A stretch of DNA of 64,000 nucleotides from a bacterium (lineage in GTDB: Bacteria > Electryoneota > Electryoneia > Electryoneales > Electryoneaceae): contig JAHLLB010000019.1 in assembly GCA_020444425.1 (NCBI GenBank), forward strand, positions 19,785-83,784, written 5' to 3'. The position numbers and the translations under genes were made by a program. The notes beneath the pieces were generated by a model that did no database searches, had not been told where the DNA came from, and saw only the letters and a list, made by a program, of their open reading frames with translations. This document shows positions 1 to 11,708 of the stretch, piece by piece (the first letter of the stretch is position 1; each line of letters opens with the position of its first letter).

Positions 1-909
1 GCCTGCCCCTCAGGAGCGATCTACAAGCGCGGCGAGGATGGAATTGTATTGATCGACCAGAAGCGCTGCCGTGCCTGGCGTGCATGTGTTTCTGCGTGCC
101 CATACAAGAAGTCCTACTACAACTGGCATTCGGGCAAATCGGAGAAATGCATCCTCTGCTTCCCGCGACTGGAAACCGGCCAGGCTCCTGCCTGCTTCCA
201 CTCCTGTGTTGGACGTATCCGCTACCTCGGTGTGTTGCTCTACGACGCCAGCCGAATTGAAGAGATCGCGAAGCTACCAGACGAAGAATTGATCGATGCT
301 CAGCGTTCAATGATCCTCGACCCGCACGATCCAGATGTGATTGCCGCAGCACGGAAGAACGGTGTGCACGTTTCAGTAATCGAATCAGCACAGATATCGC
401 CTGTTTACAAGTTCGTCAAGGAGTGGAAGGTCGCGCTCCCGCCCCACATCGAGTACCGCACATTGCCGAACCTGTTCTACGTCCCACCCATGTCACCGGT
501 CATGGCGGCGAGCAACGGCGCGACAGTGAATCACGTGTCCAGTGACTTCTTCCATGACATCGACGACTCGCGTGTACCGCTGCAATTCCTGGCGAACCTG
601 CTTGCCGGAGGGCAAACAGGCAAGGTTCGCTATGCCTTGCGTAAACAGCGTGCAGTACGTCTGTACCGCCGCGCGGAGACGGTCGGCGACGTATCTAAGG
701 AAGATGCCGCACAGGCGCTTAAGGATGCTGACACATCTGTGGACGAGGTCGAAGCGATCTACAAGCTGACATCACTCTGCCGTTTTGAGGACCGGTTCGT
801 GATTCCGCCAATGCATCGAGAGGAAGCGATCGAAATGATCGATGATCCCCATGAACGCAAAGCCGCTGCCGGATTCGGTTTCATGGAAAGCCCAAAGAGG
901 GGTGCATGA
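1..909 (+). CDS. narH: Respiratory nitrate reductase beta subunit NarH, 5'-truncated by the window edge
   Basis: Electron-transfer subunit of membrane-bound nitrate reductase; it passes electrons from the haem b subunit NarI to the molybdenum subunit NarG on the cytoplasmic side. The reading frame is open from base 1, so the N-terminal part is missing. The visible part begins inside a ferredoxin-like motif (ACPSGAIYKRGED), followed by CRAWRACVSACP, in which a tryptophan replaces a cysteine. In NarH this is the mark of a [3Fe-4S] site. Then come KCILC and the HSCVGRIRYLG segment typical of NarH. About 300 residues are present of a usual 480-510. The stop overlaps the narJ start (ATGA at 906-909). 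narG presumably lies just outside the window. Confidence 0.95.
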   Translation, partial: ACPSGAIYKRGEDGIVLIDQKRCRAWRACVSACPYKKSYYNWHSGKSEKCILCFPRLETGQAPACFHSCVGRIRYLGVLLYDASRIEEIAKLPDEELIDAQRSMILDPHDPDVIAAARKNGVHVSVIESAQISPVYKFVKEWKVALPPHIEYRTLPNLFYVPPMSPVMAASNGATVNHVSSDFFHDIDDSRVPLQFLANLLAGGQTGKVRYALRKQRAVRLYRRAETVGDVSKEDAAQALKDADTSVDEVEAIYKLTSLCRFEDRFVIPPMHREEAIEMIDDPHERKAAAGFGFMESPKRGA

Positions 910-1541
910 TGGATACGACACGTTTTTTCGATGCACTCGCGCAACTCGTTCTCTATCCGCAACCCGGATACCGGCAGGAAGTATCAAGCCTGTTGCAAAT
1001 CGCCTGGCGGGAACAACATCCCGCTGCGAAACACCTGACGGCCTACGCACGCGAAATCGATTTACTGGATGTGCCGGAACTGCAGGAACGCTTCATTCAG
1101 GCTTTTGAACACAATCCAAAAACTGCGCTCGAAGTCGGCTGGCATGTGTACGGCGAACGTTACGAACGCGGCTCTCTGATGGTTGCATTGCGCCAATCAC
1201 TGGCGGCGGTTGATATACCCGAGAACAGCGAATTGCCGGATCATTTGAGCCATGTCTTACGCTTGATCCCTCGCGCTGATGATGAACTCGCAGTACGACT
1301 TATCGAGCAGTACGTGCTGCCCACTCTTGCAAAGGTGGAAACCGCTCTGGCACCAGCTGAGAGCAACAACGGCAACGGTCAAAGTAGTGGCTTGACGAAT
1401 GGTGTGCGTGAAAATTCACCGGAAGCGGTAATGGATCGGCAAGCCCACATTGCCGGGCCAGTGTTCATTCCTCTGATTCTGGTCGTTCAAGCCGCATGCA
1501 GAGAACTGAGTGTAACTCTAAACAGCGGGGTGGACGCATGA
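906..1541 (+). CDS. narJ: Nitrate reductase chaperone NarJ (delta subunit)
   Basis: TorD/NarJ-family cytoplasmic chaperone that helps insert the molybdenum cofactor into NarG and holds NarGH until membrane docking. It is 211 residues, an ordinary family length, and largely helical, opening FFDALAQLVLYPQPGY, which resembles the NarJ N-terminus; the middle has the LPDHL segment. The start overlaps the narH stop by 4 bases, and ATG at 909 is an equally usable start one codon later. The end overlaps narI. Assigned from sequence resemblance plus its fixed place between narH and narI. Confidence 0.9.
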   Translation: MMDTTRFFDALAQLVLYPQPGYRQEVSSLLQIAWREQHPAAKHLTAYAREIDLLDVPELQERFIQAFEHNPKTALEVGWHVYGERYERGSLMVALRQSLAAVDIPENSELPDHLSHVLRLIPRADDELAVRLIEQYVLPTLAKVETALAPAESNNGNGQSSGLTNGVRENSPEAVMDRQAHIAGPVFIPLILVVQAACRELSVTLNSGVDA

Positions 1542-2260
1542 ACGGGTCAACTCTCGACGTCATCCTCTTCGTGGTGCTGCCCTACGTGGCGATGGCGCTG
1601 TTCTTCCTCGTCTCGATCCAACGATACAGCGGCCGCAAATTCACCTATTCCAGCATTTCCTCACAATTGCTGGAAAACAAACACCATTTCTGGGGACTGG
1701 TACCGTTCCACTATGGTATCATCATCGTTTTAACTGGACACGTTGTCGCGTTCCTCTTTCCCCGCGAACTGCTGGCATTCAATCAAGTACCCGTGCGTCT
1801 ATACATCCTCGAAACATCGGCTTTGACCTTTGGCCTCCTTGCTGCAATCGGGTTGGGCTCAATGATGCTCCGACGTACAGTCGAATCAAAGATCCGTGCT
1901 GTAACGACGCCAGTTGACTGGGCGGTGCTGATTCTGCTCATGGTGCAAATTGTCGCGGGTCTCGGGATCGCACTGTTTTATCCATGGGGATCTTCCTGGT
2001 TTGCCACGTCGATGACACCCTATCTGTGGTCACTGGTCAAGTTGCAGCCGGACATCACCTTTGTCTCTGGTTTGTCATTCTGGGTCAAGCTTCACATCGT
2101 CAACGCCTTCCTGCTTATCGCGCTGTTCCCGTTCACTCGCCTTGTGCACATCCTGGTTGTGCCAAATCCCTACCTCTGGCGCAAGCCGCAGGTCGTGCGC
2201 TGGTACAAGCGTGGAAACGCAATCTCGACTGGGACAGGCCTGCGAAAGAAAGGAGCCTGA
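1538..2260 (+). CDS. narI: Nitrate reductase gamma subunit NarI (cytochrome b)
   Basis: Integral membrane dihaem cytochrome b that oxidises quinol and feeds NarGH. The 240-residue protein has five hydrophobic segments. Histidines suited to axial haem ligation are seen near HHFWGLVPFHYGI and in the last segments (KLHIVNAF, FTRLVHIL), as in NarI. I chose ATG 1538 because it overlaps the narJ stop (ATGA); an upstream in-frame start at 1496 would lie inside narJ. It ends 2 bases before the narK1 start. Confidence 0.93.
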   Translation: MNGSTLDVILFVVLPYVAMALFFLVSIQRYSGRKFTYSSISSQLLENKHHFWGLVPFHYGIIIVLTGHVVAFLFPRELLAFNQVPVRLYILETSALTFGLLAAIGLGSMMLRRTVESKIRAVTTPVDWAVLILLMVQIVAGLGIALFYPWGSSWFATSMTPYLWSLVKLQPDITFVSGLSFWVKLHIVNAFLLIALFPFTRLVHILVVPNPYLWRKPQVVRWYKRGNAISTGTGLRKKGA

Positions 2261-2262
2261 AC

Positions 2263-3813
2263 ATGACTGGGAACGAGTTCAGTGGTAAGGAAAAACGGCG
2301 CGCAATACAGGTTCTGACTCTGAACACACTTGCGTTCACTGTCAACTTCGCGTGCTGGATGCTGAACGGCGTCCTGATCACGTTTCTCGTGGAAAACGGT
2401 GCCTATGACTGGACAAACACACAGATGGGCTGGTTGATCGGGATCCCCGTTCTCTCGGGCGCATTGTTCCGGCTACCGGTCGGAGTACTGACAGACAAGT
2501 ACGGCGGACGAATCGTATACACCGTCGTCATGCTGCTTGCGGCGCTGCCGATGTTTCTGCTTTCGTACGCCGATTCGTACTGGCAGTTCTTCATGTATGG
2601 ACTCGGCTTTGGACTCGCCGGTACAACTTTCGCCGTAGGCATCGCCTATACATCCGTCTGGTTCCCGAAAAAATATCAGGGCACAGCACTGGGCATTTTT
2701 GGCGCGGGTAATGCCGGCGCGGCAGTCACTTCGATGCTCGCACCGCTCTTGCTGGCCCGGTTGACCAGTGGCGGCGAGAGCATCGAAGCCTGGCGCGCAG
2801 CCCCGCGTATTTATGCTGTCGCGCTCCTTGCAATGGCGGTCATCTTTTACTTCACCACGTATTCCAAGAGGGTTGATGATTCGCACGTTACCAGCCTTAG
2901 CCAGCGTCTGGAACCACTGAAACATCTCAAGGTCTGGCGATTTGGACTGTACTACTTCCTCGTCTTCGGTGGGTTTGTTGCTCTCGCTCAGTGGCTGATC
3001 CCTTACTATGTCAATGCGTACAAGCTCACCGTCGCCACCGCAGGCATGATGGCGGCGATCTTCAGCTTGCCTTCCGGTGTGATTCGGGCACTGGGCGGTT
3101 GGTTGTCAGACCGATTCGGTGCGCGTGCGGTTATGAACACTGTTTTTATCACAACCCTGGCAGCCACGATTCTCCTCGTCTTCCCTCCCATGGATGTTGA
3201 AACTCCCGGAAAAGGTGTGATGGCAACTCGTTCCGGGACGGTGACCCAAGTGACAGACAAAGTGATCGTTGTGGGAAATGTTGCCCATAACCTGAAGTAT
3301 GGCGAGGATGAAGCGCAGACTGTCGAAAACCGGGATGCAGGCGTGCTCATCTGGCCAACGCGGTCCGCCTGGCAGAAGCCTGTAGTCGAGGTTGGGGATA
3401 GCGTCGAACGCAAACAATTGCTGGCGAAGGGGATTACTCACATCCACTTCGAAGCAAATGTCTGGATCTTTACCGGTCTTGTGTTCATTGTCGGCATCAT
3501 GATGGGCATTGGCAAAGCAGGCGTTTACAAGTACATCCCAGACTACTTCCCCCGTGATGTCGGCGTAGTCGGCGGCATTGTCGGTGTACTTGGCGGACTC
3601 GGTGGATTTGTCTGCCCGATCCTGTTCGGCTATCTGCTCGACGCTACAGGTTTATGGACTACCTGCTGGATCTTCTTCGCCCTTTTTACAGCAGCCTGTA
3701 TCTGGTGGATGCAGCACGCTATAAGGGAAAGCGAATCACTTGTCAAAGCACCATACGCGGCAGTTCAGACGGATGGCGTTCAACAACGGGAACTCGAAAA
3801 ATCCCACGCCTGA
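2263..3813 (+). CDS. narK: NarK1-type nitrate/nitrite transporter (MFS) with an inserted soluble domain
   Basis: Major facilitator of the nitrate/nitrite porter family, NarK1-like (probable nitrate/proton symport), 516 residues. It has the MFS loop RLPVGVLTDKYGGR after TM3 and the NNP signature region around GLGFGLAGTTFAVGIAYTSVWFP. Unusual: residues about 308-395, between two membrane helices of the second half, form a soluble insert starting with METPGKG-like sequence and containing VVEVGDSVERKQLLAKG. The GDxVxKxQ pattern suggests a lipoyl/barrel-sandwich fold (inference). ATG 2263 was chosen because it follows AGGAG at 2250-2254. An upstream frame extension overlaps narI and is not credible. 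Confidence 0.9.
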   Translation: MTGNEFSGKEKRRAIQVLTLNTLAFTVNFACWMLNGVLITFLVENGAYDWTNTQMGWLIGIPVLSGALFRLPVGVLTDKYGGRIVYTVVMLLAALPMFLLSYADSYWQFFMYGLGFGLAGTTFAVGIAYTSVWFPKKYQGTALGIFGAGNAGAAVTSMLAPLLLARLTSGGESIEAWRAAPRIYAVALLAMAVIFYFTTYSKRVDDSHVTSLSQRLEPLKHLKVWRFGLYYFLVFGGFVALAQWLIPYYVNAYKLTVATAGMMAAIFSLPSGVIRALGGWLSDRFGARAVMNTVFITTLAATILLVFPPMDVETPGKGVMATRSGTVTQVTDKVIVVGNVAHNLKYGEDEAQTVENRDAGVLIWPTRSAWQKPVVEVGDSVERKQLLAKGITHIHFEANVWIFTGLVFIVGIMMGIGKAGVYKYIPDYFPRDVGVVGGIVGVLGGLGGFVCPILFGYLLDATGLWTTCWIFFALFTAACIWWMQHAIRESESLVKAPYAAVQTDGVQQRELEKSHA

Positions 3814-3841
3814 TGGAATGGCGAAACGGAGAGCAGGAGCT

Positions 3842-5404
3842 ATGAACAGGCTCGTTACCTGGAACCCGGAAGACTCGAGCTTCTGGGAGGCTACAGGCAA
3901 ACGAATCGCAAACCGAAATCTGTGGATCTCGGTGCCTTCGCTGCTATGTGCATTTGCCGTATGGCTTTTCTGGTCGATCATTATCGTTCAGATGGACAAC
4001 CTCGGGTTTTCTTTCAGCACATCACAGCTGTACACACTGCCTGCGATTGCCGGGCTGGCTGGCGCTACGCTCCGCATTCCTAACTCTTTTCTTATCGGTA
4101 TCAGTGGCGGTCGCATCGTGATTGCGGTGACTACCGGCCTGCTGTTGCTTCCGGCCTTTGGCACCGGGATGGCGTTGCCAGACCCGACAACCCCTTTCAC
4201 CACTTTCGCCGTGCTCGCCGCCCTCTCCGGCATCGGTGGTGGCAACTTCGCCTCCTCGATGTCCAACATCAGCTTTTTCTTCCCCAAACGTATTCAAGGT
4301 GTTGCGCTTGGGATCAATGCCGGACTCGGCAACATTGGCGTCAGCGTTATGCAGGTCCTGCTGCCCTTCGTGATGACCCTGGGCCTGTTCTCGTTTGCCA
4401 CCGGTACAGGGATGACCCTGCCTGCAGCGACCTCTGGCATGGAGGCGGGTCAGACGGTCTGGATCCAGAATGCTGGTTACGTCTGGGTGCCGTTCTTGCT
4501 GCTTCTGACATTCCTTGCATGGTTCGGTATGAGCACAATGCCAGGTCATGGCAGCGGCAGTTCTCCGGCAGCTATAGGCCGCGTGCTCTGGCTCAAGCTG
4601 CTGGGCTTTGCTGCAGCGGGAATCGGTCTGTACCTGCTCATCGGCCTGAACGTGTCGATGTGGATTGTCTTGCCCGTGACGATCATCCTGACACTGCTGC
4701 TGATGCGCTTCCTCACCCCCAGGCCAGTGCGGGAAAATCTGAATTCACAATTCAAGATTTTTCGAAATGGACACACGTGGTCGATGACCTGGCTCTATGT
4801 GATGACCTTTGGCTCATTCATCGGTTTTTCAGCGGCGTTCCCGAAACTCATCCAGGATGTGTTTGGCACGCTTCCAGATGGGGGAGTGAATCCGAATGCT
4901 CCCAACCCATTCGCATACGCCTGGCTCGGACCACTGGTCGGATCGCTTGCACGCCCAGTGGGCGGTTGGATCTCTGACAAATGGGGCGGAGCAAAGGTCA
5001 CTCAGTGGGATACTGTGGTAATGATTGCTGCGACTGTCGGCGTTGGTTTGTTGGTGTATCAAGCTCGCAGCGCAGCTTCACCTGAAACCTATTTCTTCCC
5101 GTTCCTGGTTCTGTTCCTCGTTCTGTTTGTGACAACTGGGATTGGGAACGGATCCACGTTTCAGATGGTGCCTGGCATTTTCCGGCCGGAACAGGCAGGT
5201 CCCGTGTTGGGTTGGACATCTGCCGTTGCGGCGTACGGCGCCTTCATCATCCCGAAGATCTTCGGTAGCACCATTGAAGACGGACAACCGGAAGTGGCCT
5301 TCTACGGTTTCGCAGTCTATTACCTGAGTTGTCTATTCTTGAACTGGGTGTTGTACGCCCGCCGGGGAGTTGCGCTACCGCAATTTGCTGGTGCATCAAG
5401 CTGA
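3842..5404 (+). CDS. narK: NarK2-type nitrate/nitrite antiporter (MFS)
   Basis: Second NNP-family transporter, 520 residues, close in character to E. coli NarK. It opens with WNPEDSSFWEATGKRIANRNLWIS, matches the nitrate signature NFASSMSNISFFFPK and has a second signature region GIGNGSTFQM. These are hallmarks of nitrate/nitrite exchange. Tandem NarK1-NarK2 is a recognised arrangement in denitrifiers and suggests separate uptake routes for starting up and sustaining nitrate respiration. ATG 3842 follows AGGAGC closely; ATG 3820 is an alternative that adds eight residues but has no good ribosome site. Confidence 0.92.
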   Translation: MNRLVTWNPEDSSFWEATGKRIANRNLWISVPSLLCAFAVWLFWSIIIVQMDNLGFSFSTSQLYTLPAIAGLAGATLRIPNSFLIGISGGRIVIAVTTGLLLLPAFGTGMALPDPTTPFTTFAVLAALSGIGGGNFASSMSNISFFFPKRIQGVALGINAGLGNIGVSVMQVLLPFVMTLGLFSFATGTGMTLPAATSGMEAGQTVWIQNAGYVWVPFLLLLTFLAWFGMSTMPGHGSGSSPAAIGRVLWLKLLGFAAAGIGLYLLIGLNVSMWIVLPVTIILTLLLMRFLTPRPVRENLNSQFKIFRNGHTWSMTWLYVMTFGSFIGFSAAFPKLIQDVFGTLPDGGVNPNAPNPFAYAWLGPLVGSLARPVGGWISDKWGGAKVTQWDTVVMIAATVGVGLLVYQARSAASPETYFFPFLVLFLVLFVTTGIGNGSTFQMVPGIFRPEQAGPVLGWTSAVAAYGAFIIPKIFGSTIEDGQPEVAFYGFAVYYLSCLFLNWVLYARRGVALPQFAGASS

Positions 5405-5419
5405 CGGAGTGACTTGTTC

Positions 5420-6073
5420 ATGCAAAGCAAGATGATCACCGTGGTACTGTCTGTGGCAGTCCTGTTCGCATTCCTGACGTTGCTGCCTGACCTGCAAGCT
5501 GTACGTCTGCAAGGCAATGACGAAGGGTATGCACCTGAACAGCCGATAGACTTTTCGCATCGCCTGCATGCAGGCGAGCTGCAGGTCGATTGCCGGTACT
5601 GCCACTATAACGCTGAGCATGGCAAGCTGGCAGGAGTGCCTGCGGCAAGCATCTGCATGAACTGTCACCGTTTCGTCAGTGCCCCCTTCGGTGCCGTACG
5701 CGCGGAAGACAAGCTGGCAACTGACGAGAACCGCGATGCGCGGCCGGTGGTGTCGGCGGAGATCGCAAAGATATACACAGCCCTCGGCCTCGATTCCACT
5801 GCCACGCCGGATCTGTCCCGGACAATGGATCCCATTGAGTGGACACGTATCCACATCCTGCCGGATTACGCCGCGTTTGACCACAGCGTGCACATTACTG
5901 CGGGTGTTGATTGCGCCACGTGTCACGGGGATGTGGCGACTATGGAACGGTTGCGGCAGGCAGAGACGCTGTCCATGGGCTGGTGCGTCAACTGCCATCG
6001 GGATGCGAATGAGACGGGGATCGCCGGCAGGCAAGTGAACGCACCCGACGATTGCTCCGCCTGCCATTACTGA
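5420..6073 (+). CDS. actA: Alternative complex III subunit ActA, pentahaem cytochrome c
   Basis: Periplasmic multihaem cytochrome c of alternative complex III (quinol:cytochrome c/HiPIP oxidoreductase). It is 217 residues with one N-terminal membrane anchor (residues 5-25) and exactly five CxxCH motifs: CRYCH, CMNCH, CATCH, CVNCH and CSACH, the number expected for ActA. Extra histidines (FSHRLH, FDHSVH) can serve as distal ligands. ATG 5420 has GGAG about 10 bases upstream; TTG 5414 is less likely. It is the first gene of a six-gene act operon directly behind the nitrate genes. Confidence 0.93.
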   Translation: MQSKMITVVLSVAVLFAFLTLLPDLQAVRLQGNDEGYAPEQPIDFSHRLHAGELQVDCRYCHYNAEHGKLAGVPAASICMNCHRFVSAPFGAVRAEDKLATDENRDARPVVSAEIAKIYTALGLDSTATPDLSRTMDPIEWTRIHILPDYAAFDHSVHITAGVDCATCHGDVATMERLRQAETLSMGWCVNCHRDANETGIAGRQVNAPDDCSACHY

Positions 6074-6153
6074 GACGTTCCAATGTTTGAACCAAAGCGT
6101 GGACCAAGATGATCACGATAAGAAACAATAGCGCAGACACGGGAGAGAACGGA

Positions 6154-9070
6154 ATGCAGGAACAGGACACCGCATTGTCTCGCCGTGATTTTCTTGCGAT
6201 TTCCGGGTTTAGCGTTGCAGCAGCCGGACTGATGACTGGCTGTATGCGGCCGCCAGAGGAAATGGTCATTCCCTATCTGGAACAGAGTCCGGAAATGCAG
6301 CCGGGACAGGCATTTTGGTATTCAACCGTTTGCCGCGCCTGCCCGGCAGGTTGCGGGGCGCTGGTTAAGGTGCGGGACGGGCGCCCGATCAAACTCGAGG
6401 GCAATCCCGATCACCCGCTATCACGCGGGGGACTGTGCGCGGTGGGTCAGGCCTCACTCCTTGGACTCTATGACGAGATGCGTTTCAACAACCCTTTGCT
6501 TCACGGGAAAAGAGTCAATTGGGCTGAATTGGACGCGCAGATCTCAAAATCACTGGATAATCTTGCCGCGAGTAGTGGAACGGTGCGTGTTATGAGCGGA
6601 AGTGTCAACTCACCCACAGAACATACCGCAATCGCCCGTTTCCTGTCGCGTTTTGTCGACGGAAAACACATCGAATACGACCCGGCACCTGCAAGTGCGA
6701 TTCCGGCTGCGTATGAGATCACACATGGCATTAGAATCCTTCCACAATACCGATTTGATCGGGCCAAGGTGATTGTGTCGTTCGGCGCGGACTTCCTTGG
6801 AACGTGGATCTCGCCCGTTGAATTCACAGCAGAATACAGCGCACGCCGAGATCCCGAAGCTCCGGAAGAGTTTTCCTGGCACGGGCAGTATGAAACTGTG
6901 CTCAGCCCCACCGGAGCACGTGCTGATAAACGCTTGGCACTCAAACCATCCGAACAAATAGCGGCTTTGGCATATCTCGCACGACAGTTCGGCGAGGCGG
7001 GTATTCCCGCGCCCTCCTTGACGAACGAGCTTCGCCATGAAATGGACGCGCTTGCCCATCGTCTCGAAAAGCATCGCGGTGAGAGTTTGGTTGTCTGTGG
7101 GTTGCAGGATCTGGACACCCAGCAGGCCGTGAGCGCGATCAACCATCATCTCGGGAATGAAGAGCAGACAGTTCTGCTCTCATCACCGTCCAACCAGCGG
7201 CGCGGGAATGATCATGCACTCGCTGGTCTGATCGAAGAAATGAAGGCTGGATCGGTAGACGCACTGTTCATCCTCGAGGCCAACCCAGTCTATGACCTCC
7301 CTGACAGCGAACTGTTCGCCGGGTTGCTACAGCAGGTGCCACTGACGGTTGCGCTCACCGAAAGGTCTAACGAAACCACTGAGCACATGCAAATGGTTGC
7401 CGCCCTTTCGCACCCTCTCGAATCCTGGTCGGACAGCGAACCCGTGAACGGTCTGGCTGCGATCCAGCAACCGTGTATTCGTCCACTGGGCAACACCCGG
7501 TCGGCGGCGACATCGTTCACCAGTTGGAATCACGAGAACTCTTCGGATCATGATCTCGTGCGCGATCGGTGGCGGACGATGATATATCCAGCTTCAGCGA
7601 ATGGGGAATCGTTCGACAGTTTCTGGACACAGTGTCTTCAAAATGGATACGCCCCGATTCGTGATGAATCCACATCGTATCCACCCTGGCATGGCGTCAG
7701 GTCGACCAGCCAGTCCAGCGAACGCAAGGGTCTGGAACTGGTCCTCTACAGTAAGACTGCACTTCCAGAAGGCCGTCATTCCAGTAACCCCATGCTGCTT
7801 GAACTGCCCGATCCGATCAGCAAGATCTCGTGGGATAATTACGCCTGCCTGCCGGAACAAGAGGCACGCCGTTTCGGAGTTCATGAAGGTGACTACGTCC
7901 ATCTGAAAGTTAAGGGCCGGATCCTCACCCTTCCGGTACACATCCAGCCCGGGCAGGCAGCAGGAACAGTCGCAGTGGCGCTCGGCTATGGACGCGACAT
8001 CAGCGCTCGTTTCCGTGAGACCGGTCCGCGCTGGCTCGAGGACGATGTCAATACGGGGCCAAATGGACTCGTTGGTGTCAATGCCGCGCCACTGCTCGAG
8101 CTGCGCGATGGTCTGATCGTCACCCACAGATCCAGCGTAACTGTTAAAATCGCTGGAGGACACACTGACTTAGCGAAAACGCAGGAGTATGACTGGCTCG
8201 ATGTTCCCGAAAAACTGACACCGCCGGACGGTGGTCACCGCGACCTGCTGGTCGAAGGCACCCTCGGTGACTATCGTCACGATCCTCAGCACTTCGTGCC
8301 CCATCCACACATGGAAGGTGATGATCTCTGGCCGGAAGATCATCCGTATTACGGTCACCACTGGGGCCTTGCCATCGACCTTGGTAAGTGTACCGGCTGC
8401 TCTGCCTGTGTGGTTTCCTGCCAGCTTGAAAACAACGTGCCCGTAGTTGGAAAGGACGAAGTTCGTCGCAACCGCGAATTACACTGGCTGAGAATTGACC
8501 GCTATTACCGGAAAAACAATAGCAGTGATACGACCGCCTCATTCCAGCCAGTGATGTGTCAGCAGTGCGACAACGCGCCCTGTGAGACCGTCTGCCCGGT
8601 GCTGGCGACGGTGCACAGCGACGAAGGGCTCAATCAGCAGGTGTACAACCGCTGCGTTGGCACACGCTACTGCGCCAACAACTGTCCATACAAAATGCGT
8701 CGCTTCAACTGGTTCAACTACCCTCGCGGCACAGAGAAAGAACGGCTGGCACTCAACCCGGATGTCACCGTGCGTTCACGCGGTATCATGGAAAAATGCA
8801 CGTTCTGCGTCCAGCGCATCCAGGAAGGCAAGCAGCGCGCGAAGCGGGAGAATCGACCGCTAAGAGATGGCGAAATAAAGCCGGCCTGCCAACAGTCCTG
8901 TTCGGCCGGGGCAATTGTTTTCGGCGATATGAACGATCCGAACAGCGAAATCGCCCGGTTGATCAGCAGCGGACGGTCGTACAAAATGCTGGAAGAGTTG
9001 AACGTGAGACCGAGTGTCCACTACCTCGCAGCGGTGCGCAACAGCGACTCAACCGGCAAGGAGGTGCATC

Positions 9071-9078
<8 letters not shown>
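6154..9078 (+). CDS. actB: Alternative complex III subunit ActB, fused molybdopterin-oxidoreductase-like and iron-sulfur protein
   Basis: Largest subunit of alternative complex III, 974 residues. The N-terminus carries a Tat signal ([11 protein letters not shown], residues 9-19) followed by a cysteine-rich motif (CRACPAGCG) and a long domain related to molybdopterin oxidoreductases; in characterised ActB this domain has no Mo cofactor. From about residue 740 a four-cluster ferredoxin domain follows ([47 protein letters not shown]). ATG 6154 follows GGAGAG; ATG 6109 would add 15 residues before the twin-arginine signal. It overlaps actC by 8 bases. Confidence 0.93.
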
Positions 9079-10521
<1,443 letters not shown>

Positions 10522-10525
<4 letters not shown>

Positions 10526-11052
10526 CCGACCGCAGAACGATCGGAGTGTTTGCCTCCGAAAATGACATTATGAACGCTATTCGAGTCGTTCGGGCGAGAG
10601 GATATGACATTGAGGATGTCTATACCCCGTACGCAATTCATGGCCTGGAACGCGCGTTGGGGATGAAGCGTTCAAGACTGCCTTGGATCACTTTAATACT
10701 TGGTCTCACGGGTGCCGGTCTGAAGGTTTGGTTCGAATATTGGACGACTGCCGTGAACTGGCCTGTGAATGTCGGAGGTAAACCGTGGGATTCGTTGCCG
10801 GCTTTCGTGCCGGTCACGTTCGAGGTGATGGTACTACTGGCGGGCGTGAGTACAGTTCTGGTCTTCCTTGGTGTGGCACAACTCTACCCGGGACGCAAAC
10901 CGAAACGGTTCTACCCCGGAGTAACCGATGACCGGTTCGTGCTTGTGCTCAATGAAACCGATGCCTCGTTCGATCTGGAAGAGACGCGAGAACTGCTGAG
11001 CAGTCTGAACGCTGTCGATGTGGACGAACGCATCGGTGAGGAGGGACGATGA
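10522..11052 (+). CDS. actD: Alternative complex III subunit ActD (DUF3341)
   Basis: DUF3341-family membrane subunit, 176 residues, with two helices flanking a short loop ([31 protein letters not shown]). The N-terminus has the family opening [35 protein letters not shown]. ActD packs against ActC in known complexes and is proposed to contribute to a proton path. The start overlaps actC by 4 bases and the stop overlaps actE by 4 bases, so translation is probably coupled. Confidence 0.92.
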
Positions 11053-11708
11053 GCCGCTGGCATGTAGTGAACGGAACGCTGCTGCTGACACTGATTGCGC
11101 TCGTGGGGTTGAACCTTGTGCTGCACCGGGACGTGAACCGACGGAATGTTGAGTTTTTCCCTGAGATGGTCCATCCGGTGCCGCTGGAGTCTTACTCGTC
11201 AAGCGGAGTTTTCGCAAACGGTTCAACGTTGCAGCAACCCCCGGAGGGCACGGTTCCGCGCGGGTACACCCCGCCGAGGTACGGTCCGGGAGAAGACCAG
11301 GCGGAACTTGCCGGACAGTCCCTGCACAATCCACTCGAGATCACGGCTCAGACTATAGAACGAGGAAACGATCTCTACCGTGCTTTCTGTTTGCCGTGCC
11401 ACGGTGCAGACGGGGGCGGCATGGGTCCGGTGGCAATGCGCGGGTATCCACCTCCGCCGCCCCTCCTGGCGGAGAACGCTGTGTCGCTGCCGGACGGCCG
11501 CCTGTATCACATCATCGTTTACGGGCAGGCAAACATGCCTGGCTACGCCGCTCAAATTCATGACGAGACGGACCGCTGGACGATCGTGCACTACCTGCGA
11601 GAAATGCAGGGCGTCGAAACGGCGGGAACGGGAAGCGTCGTGACAACGGACTATGTCACAAGGCAACTCGCTCAGGCTGGTGTATCAGCGGTGGAGAACA
11701 CACAATGA
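11049..11708 (+). CDS. actE: Alternative complex III subunit ActE, monohaem cytochrome c
   Basis: Membrane-anchored cytochrome c subunit, 219 residues, with one N-terminal helix (VVNGTLLLTLIALVGLNLVL) and one CLPCHG haem site near residue 115, followed by a Met-containing segment (GQANMPGYAAQIHDETDRWTIVHYL) that supplies a probable methionine ligand. Proline-rich linkers (PRGYTPPRYGPGED) precede the haem domain as in other ActE proteins. It is probably the exit point for electrons from ActA. Overlaps at both ends place it firmly in the act operon. Confidence 0.9.
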   Translation: MSRWHVVNGTLLLTLIALVGLNLVLHRDVNRRNVEFFPEMVHPVPLESYSSSGVFANGSTLQQPPEGTVPRGYTPPRYGPGEDQAELAGQSLHNPLEITAQTIERGNDLYRAFCLPCHGADGGGMGPVAMRGYPPPPPLLAENAVSLPDGRLYHIIVYGQANMPGYAAQIHDETDRWTIVHYLREMQGVETAGTGSVVTTDYVTRQLAQAGVSAVENTQ

